Shown in pieces: positions 52,137 through 60,408 of a stretch of 64,000 bases of DNA. A model generated the notes under the pieces. It saw only the letters and a list, made by a program, of their open reading frames with translations. It did no database searches and was not told the DNA's origin. A program made the position numbers and the translations under genes. Source of the stretch: Sinorhizobium terangae (GTDB taxonomy: Bacteria > Pseudomonadota > Alphaproteobacteria > Rhizobiales > Rhizobiaceae); NCBI RefSeq assembly GCF_029714365.1, contig NZ_CP121660.1:248001-312000 (forward strand). The letters run 5' to 3'. Each line of letters starts with the position of its first letter. Position 1 is the stretch's first letter.

Positions 52137-53051
52137 ATGAGCAAGAAGAACCGGAAAACCTCGCCGTCGATCCTCTCGCTGACTGTACCGGCGGCTCTGC
52201 TCGTCGCGCTCGGCGTCACACTGTCGGCGAAACTCGGCCTGTTCGATCCGGTGGGGCCGGTCTCCGGCCTTGCGATCAAAGGGCCGGAGACCGTCGTCAT
52301 CGGGCCAAGGCAGATGCGCTATCGCGCCGAGGGGCACTTCCTGAAACGCGGATTGGCCGTCGACGCGCCTCTGGTCGATGCCGCGCTCAGGGCACCCTTC
52401 GCGATCACCAAGTACCAGGTGAGCCACGGTGAATATCGCCGCTGTGTCGAGGATGGCGCCTGCGAGGCGTCGGAGGCCGCAAATGGCGGTAAGGACGTCC
52501 CTGTCACGGGCGTAAACTACAGCGATGCAGAAAACTACGCCAAGTGGCTTACGGCACAGACGGGACAGGTCTGGCGGCTTCCGACCGACGAGCAATGGGC
52601 CTTCGCCGCCGGCAGCAAATTTCCCGACGATGCGTTGGGGATAGATGCCGAAAGCGGCAATCCGGCGCTCCGCTGGCTCGCCGACTATGAGCGTGAGGCG
52701 AGCCGCGAGAAGTCGCCCGATCCGCGGCCCCAGCCGCGCGGCACGTTCGGCGAGAACGAATACGGCGTGGCGGATGTCGGCGGCAATGTCTGGGAATGGA
52801 CCAGGACCTGCCATCGCCGTGTGACGATCGGCGAGCACGGCGAGGTGCTGAAGGAACAGCCCGCCTGCGGCATCTATGTCGTCGACGGCAAGCACCGCGC
52901 GTCGATGAGCTTCTTTGTGCGCGAGCCGAAGAGCGGCGGTTGTGCCGTCGGCGTTCCGCCGGACAATCTCGGCTTCCGCCTGGTGCGCGACGATCGCTGG
53001 TATGCCCGGTTGCTCTATGCCTTCGAACGTCGTCGCGAGGGTGCGGTATGA
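52137..53051 (+). CDS. nirV: NirV, formylglycine-generating-enzyme-like accessory protein
   Basis: The 304-residue protein has an N-terminal hydrophobic segment (about residues 12-32), so it is secreted or anchored. It then has the FGE-sulfatase domain: FAITKYQVSHGEYRRCVE, VTGVNYSDAENYAKWL, WRLPTDEQWAFAA, GVADVGGNVWEWT and LGFRLVR. NirV always accompanies nirK in many rhizobia, but its role in nitrite reduction is unknown. It overlaps nnrR by 4 bases. Confidence 0.92.
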   Translation: MSKKNRKTSPSILSLTVPAALLVALGVTLSAKLGLFDPVGPVSGLAIKGPETVVIGPRQMRYRAEGHFLKRGLAVDAPLVDAALRAPFAITKYQVSHGEYRRCVEDGACEASEAANGGKDVPVTGVNYSDAENYAKWLTAQTGQVWRLPTDEQWAFAAGSKFPDDALGIDAESGNPALRWLADYEREASREKSPDPRPQPRGTFGENEYGVADVGGNVWEWTRTCHRRVTIGEHGEVLKEQPACGIYVVDGKHRASMSFFVREPKSGGCAVGVPPDNLGFRLVRDDRWYARLLYAFERRREGAV

Positions 53052-53875
53052 CAGCGCACATGCCGTCCGGGCCGGCCGTTGAGGCCCGCGCGGACGACGG
53101 GCAGTCCTTTCTTGCTCAGGTGCTGTATGATATAGCAGCCGCCATCTCGGAACGGCAGATGACAAGGAACGACGTGGCCGCGCTCGACCGAACACTCGTA
53201 AAATCACTCCCATTGTTTCAGAAGATGAGCGACCAGGAGCTCGATCAGTTGCTGGCCCACGCGACCGTCCGGCGCGTTCCGCAGAACGAGGCGGTGTTCG
53301 AGCAGGGGGGTACGGCGGATTTCTTCTACCTGCTGCTGCATGGACGCCTGAAGGTGACCCAGGTCACGCGGGATGGCCAACAGATCATCGTTCGCGTCGT
53401 CAATCCCGGCGATCTCTTCGGTTTTGCCCGCGCCCTTCAGCGCAACGATTATCCCGGAACCGCGACGTCGGCGACCGAAAGCCTGGTGCTTGCCTGGCCG
53501 ACGGAACTCTGGAACGTCTTTGTCGAGATGAACCCGCACCTCGCCGTAAACGCCATGCATACGATCGGCCAACGGCTGGATGAGGCGCATACCCGAATCC
53601 GGGAAATGTCGACCGAGGAAGTCGAACGGCGCGTTGCGCATGCGGTGCTGCGGCTTGCCGACAAGGCCGGCCGGCGGGAGGAGAGCGGGGTGCGCATCGA
53701 TTTCCCGATTTCACGGCAGGATATCGCCGAAATGACTGGCACCACGCTGCATACCGTTTCGCGGATTTTAAGTGCCTGGGAAGGACGGGGGCTTGTCCAG
53801 GGCGGTCGGCAGAAGCTCGTCCTGTGTGACATCCCCGGCCTCAAGCGTTTGGCCGAGCAGGCTGAAGAAAGATAG
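53048..53875 (+). CDS. nnrR: NnrR, CRP/FNR-family NO-responsive regulator
   Basis: The 275-residue protein has a cyclic-nucleotide-type sensor fold (about residues 50-170; FEQGGTADFFYLLLHGRLKVTQ) and a C-terminal helix-turn-helix (ISRQDIAEMTGTTLHTVSRILSAWEGRGLV, at 218-248). It has no cysteine cluster, unlike FNR. NnrR regulators turn on nir and nor genes in response to NO. The usual length is about 230-240, so translation may start at residue 38 (53159). I keep 53048 because it overlaps nirV as ATGA. The TTGCG-N4-CGCAA sites in this window are its likely targets. Confidence 0.92.
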   Translation: MTAHMPSGPAVEARADDGQSFLAQVLYDIAAAISERQMTRNDVAALDRTLVKSLPLFQKMSDQELDQLLAHATVRRVPQNEAVFEQGGTADFFYLLLHGRLKVTQVTRDGQQIIVRVVNPGDLFGFARALQRNDYPGTATSATESLVLAWPTELWNVFVEMNPHLAVNAMHTIGQRLDEAHTRIREMSTEEVERRVAHAVLRLADKAGRREESGVRIDFPISRQDIAEMTGTTLHTVSRILSAWEGRGLVQGGRQKLVLCDIPGLKRLAEQAEER

Positions 53876-53917
53876 TTTCACGCAAATCGGGGGCGGAACA
53901 CTGCGAAAGAGCACCCT

Positions 53918-54727
53918 TCAACTTGACGGCTTGGTTGCCCGGATTGCGTAGCGGTGCTGGCTCTTGCGTGCGAGCGCCTTGAAAAAATTCCAGTTTCTCG
54001 CCTGCGTCCGATGGATTTCGCTGAGATCGGTATCGATCTCGACGTCGACGAATCCGACCTTGCGCAGGAGTTCGGCCACCTCCTCGGCTCGCGCGCCTTG
54101 CGAGAAGTGGACGCGGGAGAGGATGCTCCTGTGGGTCTCCATCATCTCGCGCGAACCGGATGGCGTGTCAGCCCTCAGAAGCCCGGCGCGCTGGCCCCAG
54201 GCGCTGAGCTTTGAGAAAAGCCGCTCCAATGCATTCGTGTTGACGAAGTCACCGTCGACGACAAGCAGCGTGCCGCCCGGTTTCAGGACGCGCAGCCACT
54301 CCGCAAAGGCCGCGGCCGGGTCGACCAGCGTCCAGACCAGATGCCGGTTGACCACCGCGTCGTAGTGCTCGTCCGGCTCCATCGTGTTTTCGGCATCGCC
54401 CATGCGAAACGAAATCTTGCGCCGGCGCTCGCGCGCCTTGTTGCGCGCCTGCTCGAGCATGGGCTCGGCCCAGTCGAGGCCGGTCACCTGGAAGCCGAGA
54501 TCATCAAGCAGGTGCGAGACAACGCCCGTGCCACTCGCGAGATCCAGCGCCATGCGGCCTTCGCCCTCTCCGAGATGGTGCCGGATCAGCCGGTGCCACG
54601 CCGCGCGCTCTTCCTCGGAGAAAATTTCGTGCCCGGGAGAAAGGTCGAAGGTTGCCGCACGTTCCGACCAGTAGGCCTTGATTTCGTCGCGAAGATTATA
54701 GTTCCGCCGCTCTGCCACGTCGCTCAT
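53918..54727 (-). CDS. Class I SAM-dependent methyltransferase
   Basis: The 269-residue protein has the Rossmann motif LDLASGTGVVSHLL (about residues 61-74), the acidic motif VTGLDWAEPMLE and the post-II region VLKPGGTLLVVDGDF. The substrate is unknown; it looks like the UbiE/small-molecule methyltransferase group. It is divergent from the iron-type ABC transporter and shares the spacer with a TGA-N9-TCA site, so it may modify a metal-chelating compound. That is inference from position only. Confidence 0.85.
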   Translation of the reverse strand: MSDVAERRNYNLRDEIKAYWSERAATFDLSPGHEIFSEEERAAWHRLIRHHLGEGEGRMALDLASGTGVVSHLLDDLGFQVTGLDWAEPMLEQARNKARERRRKISFRMGDAENTMEPDEHYDAVVNRHLVWTLVDPAAAFAEWLRVLKPGGTLLVVDGDFVNTNALERLFSKLSAWGQRAGLLRADTPSGSREMMETHRSILSRVHFSQGARAEEVAELLRKVGFVDVEIDTDLSEIHRTQARNWNFFKALARKSQHRYAIRATKPSS

Positions 54728-54775
54728 TCCGATCCCCTAAATCGCAGGTTTGGAAGCGTTCTAAAAGATAAATGT

Positions 54776-54790
54776 TGACTGATAAAGTCA
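54776..54790. promoter_or_regulatory. Iron-responsive-type operator (TGA-N9-TCA)
   Basis: TGACTGATAAAGTCA fits the TGA-N9-TCA pattern of rhizobial iron-responsive operators bound by RirA. It lies 43 bases before the binding-protein gene and 48 bases before the methyltransferase gene, so it could repress both when iron is plentiful. The match is by pattern only. Confidence 0.55.
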
Positions 54791-54833
54791 TGAAATATTA
54801 GATCGCCACAATTTTTTAGCGGAGCGAAGAACA

Positions 54834-55967
54834 ATGAGGCTTTTCAACAGGGTGGCCACCGCCGCCATGGTTTCGTGCGTCCTTTTTACGGCCCCGGCCT
54901 TGGCCGAACCGGTCAAGATCAGGGACGTCACCGGTCGGGACGTCGAGGTCGAGGTGCCGGTCGAGCACGTGATCCTCGGCGAGGGGCGCCAGATCTATTT
55001 CCTCGCCGCGCTCGACCGGGAAGAGCCGTTCAAGCGCGTCGTTGGGTGGCGCGACGACCTGTCAAAGGCCGACCCGGAAAGCTATGCCGCCTACCTCGCA
55101 AAATACCCCGACATCGCCAAGCTGCCGGCTTTCGGCGGCATGAAGGACGGAACCTTCGATATAGAACAGGCTGTGGCTCTGAAGCCGGACGTCGTGCTCA
55201 TGAATGTCGACGCCAAGACAGCAACGGAGGAGGCCGGGTACATCGAAAAGCTCGGCAAGGTCGGCATTCCGCTCGTCTACGTCGATTTCCGCGAGAAGCC
55301 GATGGAAAACACCGAGCCGAGCATGCGCATTATGGGCAAGCTCATCGGCAAAGAGGAAAAGGCCGAGGAGTTCATCAAGTTCCGCGCCGACAACATCGCT
55401 AGGGTGACCGACGTGCTCGCCAAGGCTGACGCGAAAAAGCCGCTCGTCTTCGTTGAACGCGCAGGCGGTTATTCCGACGATTGCTGCATGTCCTTCGGCA
55501 ATGAGAATTTCGGCAAGATGGTCGAACTCGCCGGCGGCGTGAACATGGCGAAGGACATCATCCCGGGCACGTTCGGCACGGTCAATCCGGAGCAGATCAT
55601 CGCCGCCAACCCGGATCAGATCATCATCACCGGTGGCAACTGGCAGGGTTACGTGCCGGGTGGCGCCTGGGTCGGTGTCGGCTATGGCGCCGACGAGACG
55701 GAAGCACGCCGGAAGCTTGAGAACCTGACCAAGCGTGCGGCCTTCACCGGCGTGACAGCCGTCAAGGACGGCAACGTCCATGCCATTTGGCACCAGTTCT
55801 ACAACAACCCCTATCAGTTCGTCGCCGTACAGCAGATCGCCAAGTGGCTGCACCCGGACCTTTTCAAGGATCTTGATCCCGAGGCGACGTTCAAGGAACT
55901 GCACGAGCGCTTCCTGCCGCTGCCTTACAAGGGTGGCTACTTCATCTCGCTGAATGTCGGTCAATAA
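54834..55967 (+). CDS. ABC transporter substrate-binding protein, iron-siderophore type (copy 1)
   Basis: The 377-residue protein has a signal peptide (to about ALAE, residue 25) and the periplasmic-binding fold of the FecB/BtuF class, with a domain start RDVTGRDVEVEVPVEHVILG and a long linker helix. A vicinal cysteine pair, C217-C218 in SDDCCMSFGNENFG, is shared with the second copy and is unusual. It binds a metal chelate or related ligand for the FecCD-type permease encoded two genes later. The ligand is unknown. No outer-membrane receptor is adjacent. Confidence 0.9.
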   Translation: MRLFNRVATAAMVSCVLFTAPALAEPVKIRDVTGRDVEVEVPVEHVILGEGRQIYFLAALDREEPFKRVVGWRDDLSKADPESYAAYLAKYPDIAKLPAFGGMKDGTFDIEQAVALKPDVVLMNVDAKTATEEAGYIEKLGKVGIPLVYVDFREKPMENTEPSMRIMGKLIGKEEKAEEFIKFRADNIARVTDVLAKADAKKPLVFVERAGGYSDDCCMSFGNENFGKMVELAGGVNMAKDIIPGTFGTVNPEQIIAANPDQIIITGGNWQGYVPGGAWVGVGYGADETEARRKLENLTKRAAFTGVTAVKDGNVHAIWHQFYNNPYQFVAVQQIAKWLHPDLFKDLDPEATFKELHERFLPLPYKGGYFISLNVGQ

Positions 55968-55975
55968 AGGATTGG

Positions 55976-56002
55976 GCGCCGGAGGGAAGGGGCCTCCGGC
56001 GC
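55976..56002 (+). terminator. Hairpin between the two binding-protein genes
   Basis: Arms GCGCCGGAGG (55976-55985) and CCTCCGGCGC (55993-56002) form a perfect 10-base stem with a 7-base loop, 8 bases after the first binding-protein stop. No T-run follows. Such hairpins often stabilise the upstream message, here giving more of copy 1 than of the rest. Confidence 0.65.
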
Positions 56003-56022
56003 GCCTGTCACGAGGGTTGCAT

Positions 56023-57162
56023 ATGTCGCTCTTCAAGAAACTTCTCCCGGCGCTGGCCGCCCTAGCCGTGTTCATCGCTGCACCTGCGATGGCCGCGGAA
56101 ATCACCGATGTCACCGGCCGCCGGATCGAGCTCGAACTCCCGGCCAAGCGGGTGCTGCTCGGCGAGGCGCGGCAGATCCACGTGGCAGCGGCGCTGAGGG
56201 GCGAGCATGTCTTCGACACGATCGTCGGGTGGCGCGATGACCTGATCAAGAAGGATCCGGATTCCTACGCTGCCTATCGCGAGCGCTTTCCCGCGATCGC
56301 GGACCTGCCGCTGTTCGGCTATATACCGAGCGGCGACTTCAGCCTCGAAGCGGCAATCGCCCTGAAGCCGGACGTGCTGACGCTGAACCTTGAAGCACAG
56401 CAGGCGGTCGAGGAATCCGGCTTCATCGAAAAGGCGGCCGCCGCCGGTATCGCCGTCGTCTTTCTCGACTTCCGCGTCGACCCGGCGAAGAACAGCGTGA
56501 AATCCGTCGAAATCCTCGGCGCGCTTTTTGGCGCGAAGGAACGCGCGAAGGAATTCATCGCGTGGCGTCGGGCCCAGATCGCGCTGGTGACCGACCGTCT
56601 GGCGGCAGCCGGCGCGATCAAGCGCCCGAAGGTCTTCATCGAACGTTCGCCCGGCATCACCGGCGAAACCGCCTGCTGCAGGACGTTTGGGCCTGCCAAT
56701 TTCGGCGAGATGGTGGAAAAGGCGGGCGGCCACAATATCGGCTCGGATGTGACCACAACAACCTTCGTCGATCTCAACCCCGAACAACTCGTCGTCGCCG
56801 ATCCGGAGCATGTGATTGTCACCGGCAGCAACTGGGCGGCCGAGTCCGACATCAACCAGTTCGTCAATGTCGGCCGCGGCGCCGAACCGGCGGCGGCCCG
56901 GGAAAGGCTGGCGGCTCTGATGCAGCGGCCGGGCTTCACGACGCTCAAGGCGGTGAAAGAGGGCAGGGTGCACGCCGTTTGGCACCAGTTCTACGGCGCA
57001 CCCTATGAGTTCGTGCCGATCCAGCAATTTGCCAAGTGGTTCCACCCGGAGCTTTTCGCCGACATCGATCCGGACCGCACCTTCCGCGAGTTTCACGAAA
57101 CATTCCTGCCGATCGCCTACCGGCCCGGCTATTTCGTTTCGCTTCGGCAAGGGGGTGAATGA
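56023..57162 (+). CDS. ABC transporter substrate-binding protein, iron-siderophore type (copy 2)
   Basis: The 379-residue protein is a paralogue of copy 1 with signal peptide (to about AMAA, residue 25) and the same domain order. The vicinal pair C218-C219 in GETACCRTFGPANFG is conserved, as are IVGWRDDL, LKPDV and HAVWHQFYGAPYEFVPIQQFAKWFHP near the end. The ATG at 56023 has GAGGG upstream; the ORF opens earlier inside copy 1. It overlaps the permease start by 4 bases. The two proteins may recognise different chelates or different forms of one. Confidence 0.9.
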   Translation: MSLFKKLLPALAALAVFIAAPAMAAEITDVTGRRIELELPAKRVLLGEARQIHVAAALRGEHVFDTIVGWRDDLIKKDPDSYAAYRERFPAIADLPLFGYIPSGDFSLEAAIALKPDVLTLNLEAQQAVEESGFIEKAAAAGIAVVFLDFRVDPAKNSVKSVEILGALFGAKERAKEFIAWRRAQIALVTDRLAAAGAIKRPKVFIERSPGITGETACCRTFGPANFGEMVEKAGGHNIGSDVTTTTFVDLNPEQLVVADPEHVIVTGSNWAAESDINQFVNVGRGAEPAAARERLAALMQRPGFTTLKAVKEGRVHAVWHQFYGAPYEFVPIQQFAKWFHPELFADIDPDRTFREFHETFLPIAYRPGYFVSLRQGGE

Positions 57163-58229
57163 TGGTTGCGGCTGTGGGAGAATTCTCCGCTGTCGAGGGG
57201 CGCGGGCGTTACCGCGCCCTCGTCCTGCGTCGGTTGCTCTTGATCTCTTCTCTCGTCACGGCGCTCTTCGTGTCGGTCGCGGTCGACATGGCGCTCGGGC
57301 CGGCGAACTATCCGCTCGCCGATGTGCTCGCGGCCCTGTTCCGGCCGGAGACGGTCGGCGACCAGCTTCGCGTGGTGATCTGGGACATCCGCATGCCGAT
57401 CGCGCTGATGGCGGTCACCGTCGGCGCGTCGCTCTCGGTGGCGGGTGCGCAAATGCAGACGATCCTTGCCAACCCGCTGGCGAGCCCTTTCACGCTCGGC
57501 ATTTCCGCCGCCGCCGGCTTCGGCGCGGCGCTCGGCCTCGTCGCCGGCGTGGCGATCTTTCCAGTCGCCGTTCACTACATGGTGCCGATCAACGCCTTCC
57601 TAATGGCGATGGTGGCGGCACTCTTCATCCACTTCGCCTCGACCATGCGCGGCGTGACAGTGGAGACGATCGTACTCCTCGGCATCGCCCTCGTCTTCAC
57701 CTTCAATGCGGCTTTGTCGCTGCTTGAGTATCTGGCGTCGGAGCAGGCGCTTGCCGCTGTCGTGTTCTGGACCATGGGAAGCCTCACCAAGGCGACCTGG
57801 CCGAAGGTCTGGATCACCGGCGCAGTGCTCCTCGTCGCCGTGCCGCTCTTTGCGCGCCATGCCTGGGCGCTGACGGCGCTGAGACTTGGCGACGACAAGG
57901 CGGCGAGCTTCGGCATCGATGTCCGCCGCCTGCGGCTCGAAACCATGCTGACAGTCAGCCTGCTTGCGGCAATCCCCGTCTCCTTCGTCGGCACCATCGG
58001 TTTCGTCGGTCTCGTTGGGCCGCATATCGCCCGCATGCTGGTCGGCGAGGATCAGCGCTTCTTCCTGCCGGCGTCCGTTCTTTGCGGTGCGCTCCTGCTC
58101 TCGGTGACGTCCGTCGTCAGCAAGATGCTGATCCCCGGCGCGGTGCTGCCGATCGGCATCATCACGGCGCTCGTCGGCGTTCCCTTCTTCTTCGTCCTGA
58201 TTTTCACCAACAGGAGACGCTCGTGGTAG
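57159..58229 (+). CDS. FecCD-family ABC transporter permease
   Basis: The 356-residue protein has about nine to ten hydrophobic helices and the FecCD pattern: VAGAQMQTILANPLASPFTLGISAAAGFGA (about residues 92-121), GFVGLVGPHIARMLVG and PVGIITALVGVPFFFVLI near the end. It forms a homodimeric inner-membrane channel of the BtuCD/FhuB class. It overlaps copy 2 and the ATP-binding gene. Confidence 0.94.
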   Translation: MMVAAVGEFSAVEGRGRYRALVLRRLLLISSLVTALFVSVAVDMALGPANYPLADVLAALFRPETVGDQLRVVIWDIRMPIALMAVTVGASLSVAGAQMQTILANPLASPFTLGISAAAGFGAALGLVAGVAIFPVAVHYMVPINAFLMAMVAALFIHFASTMRGVTVETIVLLGIALVFTFNAALSLLEYLASEQALAAVVFWTMGSLTKATWPKVWITGAVLLVAVPLFARHAWALTALRLGDDKAASFGIDVRRLRLETMLTVSLLAAIPVSFVGTIGFVGLVGPHIARMLVGEDQRFFLPASVLCGALLLSVTSVVSKMLIPGAVLPIGIITALVGVPFFFVLIFTNRRRSW

Positions 58230-58987
58230 CCCTGACGCTGGAAAAGCTTGGCGCGACATACGGTCGGCGCGTGGTCCTGTCCGACGTCAATACGGGCATG
58301 CTGCGGGGTGGTGGCCTGACCGCCGTGATCGGTCCGAATGCCGCCGGCAAATCGACGCTCTTCAAGCGCATCGCCGGGCTCGCTGGCGGCCCCGGCCTCG
58401 TCCACCTCTCCGATACGGCGAAGGGGCCGGAGGCGATCTGTTATATGCCGCAGGACACCGGGGCGAATGCAGTGCTGACCGTTTACGAGTCGGTCCTGCT
58501 TTCAGCGAAGCAGGGATCCTCCGGCTGGAAGGTCAAGGACGGCGAGCTTGCCGAAATCGATCGTGTGCTCGCCGCACTCAGGATCGATGACCTGGCATTC
58601 CGCGGTCTTGGCGAACTTTCCGGCGGTCAGCGCCAGCTCGTCTCGATCGCGCAGGCGCTGGTGCGCAAGCCCGAAGTCTTGCTGATGGACGAGCCGACAT
58701 CCGCGCTCGATCTCTTCCGCCAGATCGAGGTGCTCGGCTTCATGAAGCGGTTGTCGGCGCAATCCGGGATGGCGGTGCTGATCGCGCTTCACGACCTCAA
58801 CCACGCGCTGCGCTATTGCGACGACACCATCGTGATCAGCAACGGATCGGTGATCGCCAGCGGCGCGACGCCGGACGTGATCACGGCCGCGATGCTGAAA
58901 TCCGTCTATCGCGTCGAAGCCCGCGTCGAGGCCTGCTCCATGGGCCGCCCGGTCGTCATCGTCGACGATTCCATCCAGGCCGCCTGA
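58223..58987 (+). CDS. ABC transporter ATP-binding protein, iron-siderophore type
   Basis: The 254-residue protein has Walker A GPNAAGKST (residues 37-45), signature LSGGQRQL, Walker B LLMDEPTSALD and an H-loop histidine in LIALHDLNHA. It powers the FecCD permease. The GTG at 58223 overlaps the permease stop and has AGGAG 6 bases upstream. The transporter operon ends here. Confidence 0.94.
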   Translation: MVALTLEKLGATYGRRVVLSDVNTGMLRGGGLTAVIGPNAAGKSTLFKRIAGLAGGPGLVHLSDTAKGPEAICYMPQDTGANAVLTVYESVLLSAKQGSSGWKVKDGELAEIDRVLAALRIDDLAFRGLGELSGGQRQLVSIAQALVRKPEVLLMDEPTSALDLFRQIEVLGFMKRLSAQSGMAVLIALHDLNHALRYCDDTIVISNGSVIASGATPDVITAAMLKSVYRVEARVEACSMGRPVVIVDDSIQAA

Positions 58988-59240
58988 CAGTCGGCCGAGA
59001 CCTAAATGCTGTCCGTCCGAGGATCGCTGCCGCCGCAGCGATCGACCCGGTTTGCCGCTGGGACGGGAGCGATTGTCGCCGGGGATGTCATCGGCGGTAC
59101 GAAAGCAGTCCGGCAACCGCAATGCCCGTTTCTGCAACACGCTCGACGGTCAGCTTCATAGTAAATCTATCTGCAAACTGATTTGAATTCTTGCCGCCGG
59201 AATGGGCTTGATCTATATAATATATATCTAAGATGCCTAC

Positions 59241-59340
59241 AGCGTCGCGCGTCTTATCAGACGCGCTAAGGTCGCTGTAGCACTTTGAATTGCTGCATGT
59301 TTTTGTCCTTTAATCGGCTACGATTAAAGGCAACATGCAG
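59241..59340. repeat. Intergenic repeat, family B, copy 1
   Basis: AGCGTCGCGCG, TCAGACGCG, AAGGTCGCTGTAGCACTTTG and the distal arms CTGCATGTTTTTGTCCTTTAATC / GATTAAAGGCAACATGCAG form a palindromic element (arms given here as positions, about 59293-59316 and 59322-59340). It matches 13231-13320 and the neighbour at 59394-59490. Confidence 0.75.
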
Positions 59341-59393
59341 GAAGGGAACGTCTGCGCCGTCACGATGCGCGGCGTGTTGGGCGCTACCCCCCC

Positions 59394-59490
59394 GCGCGGC
59401 GCGTCTGTCTGACGCGAAAGGACGTCGTAGTACGTTGAATTGCCGCAAGTTTTCGCCCTTGAACCGGCTACGATTTAAGGGAACATGCGG
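59394..59490. repeat. Intergenic repeat, family B, copy 2
   Basis: CGCGCGGCGCGTCTGTCTGA, then AAGGACGTCGTAGTACGTTG, GCCGCAAGTTTTCGCCCTT, and GATTTAAGGGAACATGCGG. The order and spacing follow copy 1, 150 bases away in the same direction, with about a quarter of positions changed. It ends 31 bases before the Rrf2 ATG. Confidence 0.75.
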
Positions 59491-59520
59491 TGCAAAATTC
59501 CTTCTCGAAAGCGATGCCTC

Positions 59521-59991
59521 ATGCTCACGAAAAAAGGAAAATACGGTCTGAAGGCAATGGTTGACCTTGCCCAGCTTCAGCCGGGCGAGACGGCCTTTAT
59601 CACCGACATCGCCGTCCGAAACAATTTGCCGAAGAAATTCCTCGACACGATCATGCTGGAACTTAGGAACGCCGGGTTCCTTCGCTCCAAGAAGGGCCCG
59701 GGCGGCGGTTATTCGCTGGCGCGTCCGGCAACAGAAATCCGCGTCGGCCAGGTGATCCGCACCCTCGACGGCCCGCTCGCGCCGATCCGCTGCGCCAGCC
59801 GCACGGCCTTCGAAGCCTGCGACGACTGTCGTGATCCGGAAAACTGTCACGTGCGGCGCTCGATGGTGGTCGTGCGCGATGCCATGGCAGGAATTCTCGA
59901 CAACATGACGCTCGAACAGTTCGCCGCCGGCGAGAAGGAAGAGGGCGAGAAGAAAGAGACCGTGGCCGCGCTTCGCAGCGAAGCCGGTTGA
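59521..59991 (+). CDS. Rrf2-family iron-sulfur transcriptional regulator
   Basis: The 156-residue protein has an Rrf2 winged helix (MLTKKGKYGLKAMVDLA at the start, then RSKKGPGGGYSLARP at 55-69). Four cysteines, C91, C100, C103 and C109, lie in the loop that holds a cluster in IscR, NsrR and RirA. The C-terminal tail is rich in Glu/Lys. RirA (iron), NsrR (NO) and IscR are all of this family; the extra cysteine makes the assignment uncertain. Its position near the iron transporter suggests, but does not prove, a role in iron control. Confidence 0.88.
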   Translation: MLTKKGKYGLKAMVDLAQLQPGETAFITDIAVRNNLPKKFLDTIMLELRNAGFLRSKKGPGGGYSLARPATEIRVGQVIRTLDGPLAPIRCASRTAFEACDDCRDPENCHVRRSMVVVRDAMAGILDNMTLEQFAAGEKEEGEKKETVAALRSEAG

Positions 59992-60408
59992 GGTCTTACC
60001 CTTCGTAAACAACCGGACTGATGGTCTGCAGTTTGAAGTGTGCCGCGTGCTTTGTCGTTCGGCGCGGGGGTGCGATGCCGGCGCGCAACGCAACTCGGCG
60101 TTCTTGATCGATGGTCGCCAGACAGACGTTGGTCCGTCTTTCCAGATCGTAATCGACCCCTTCGACCGCATCCTTCTGGACCAGGCCTCCCCCGCTCCTC
60201 AGCACTGAAACTCTCTCGGGATTCCCGGCCCTTCGGCCCCGCAGAACTTCGCCATCATTCATCACGGAATCGCATCGTCTCATCTAATCGTTTCATGATT
60301 CGCATCCGGCATCGCCCTTGACTCCTGCCGGTGCACCTTTACACATAGAGTTGTCAGACATCTTACATAAAGAGGGATCGTGGCTGACGGATCGAAGAGG
60401 AGGATCAT
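59992..60408. other. Gap between the Rrf2 gene and the amino-acid transporter
   Basis: This 417-base region has no supported gene; a 95-codon - strand ORF at 59996-60283 shows no recognisable pattern. It ends with a possible promoter and a small palindrome for the transporter operon (60318-60360). Confidence 0.45.
60318..60360 (+). promoter_or_regulatory. Possible promoter and operator of the amino-acid transporter operon
   Basis: TTGACT at 60318-60323 and TACACA at 60340-60345 are spaced 16 bases, a fair sigma-70-like pair. TGTCAGACA (60352-60360), a 9-base palindrome of the TGTC/GACA type seen in GntR-family operators, lies just downstream. A GAGGAGG ribosome site follows before the GTG start. 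All by pattern only. Confidence 0.4.

Larger units (their letters stand above)
58988..59520. other. Gap between the iron transporter and the Rrf2 regulator
   Basis: This 533-base region holds no convincing gene. It contains an AT-rich stretch with TATAAT at 59216-59221 followed by TATATATC, which is a possible promoter for the Rrf2 gene, and two copies of repeat family B (59241-59340 and 59394-59490) between it and the start codon. A leader of about 300 bases with two strong secondary structures would result. Confidence 0.5.

Noticed and set aside
59996..60283. 95-codon - strand ORF in the gap before the amino-acid transporter.
   Set aside because: No recognisable motif, no good ribosome site seen, and a competing + strand ORF overlaps it.
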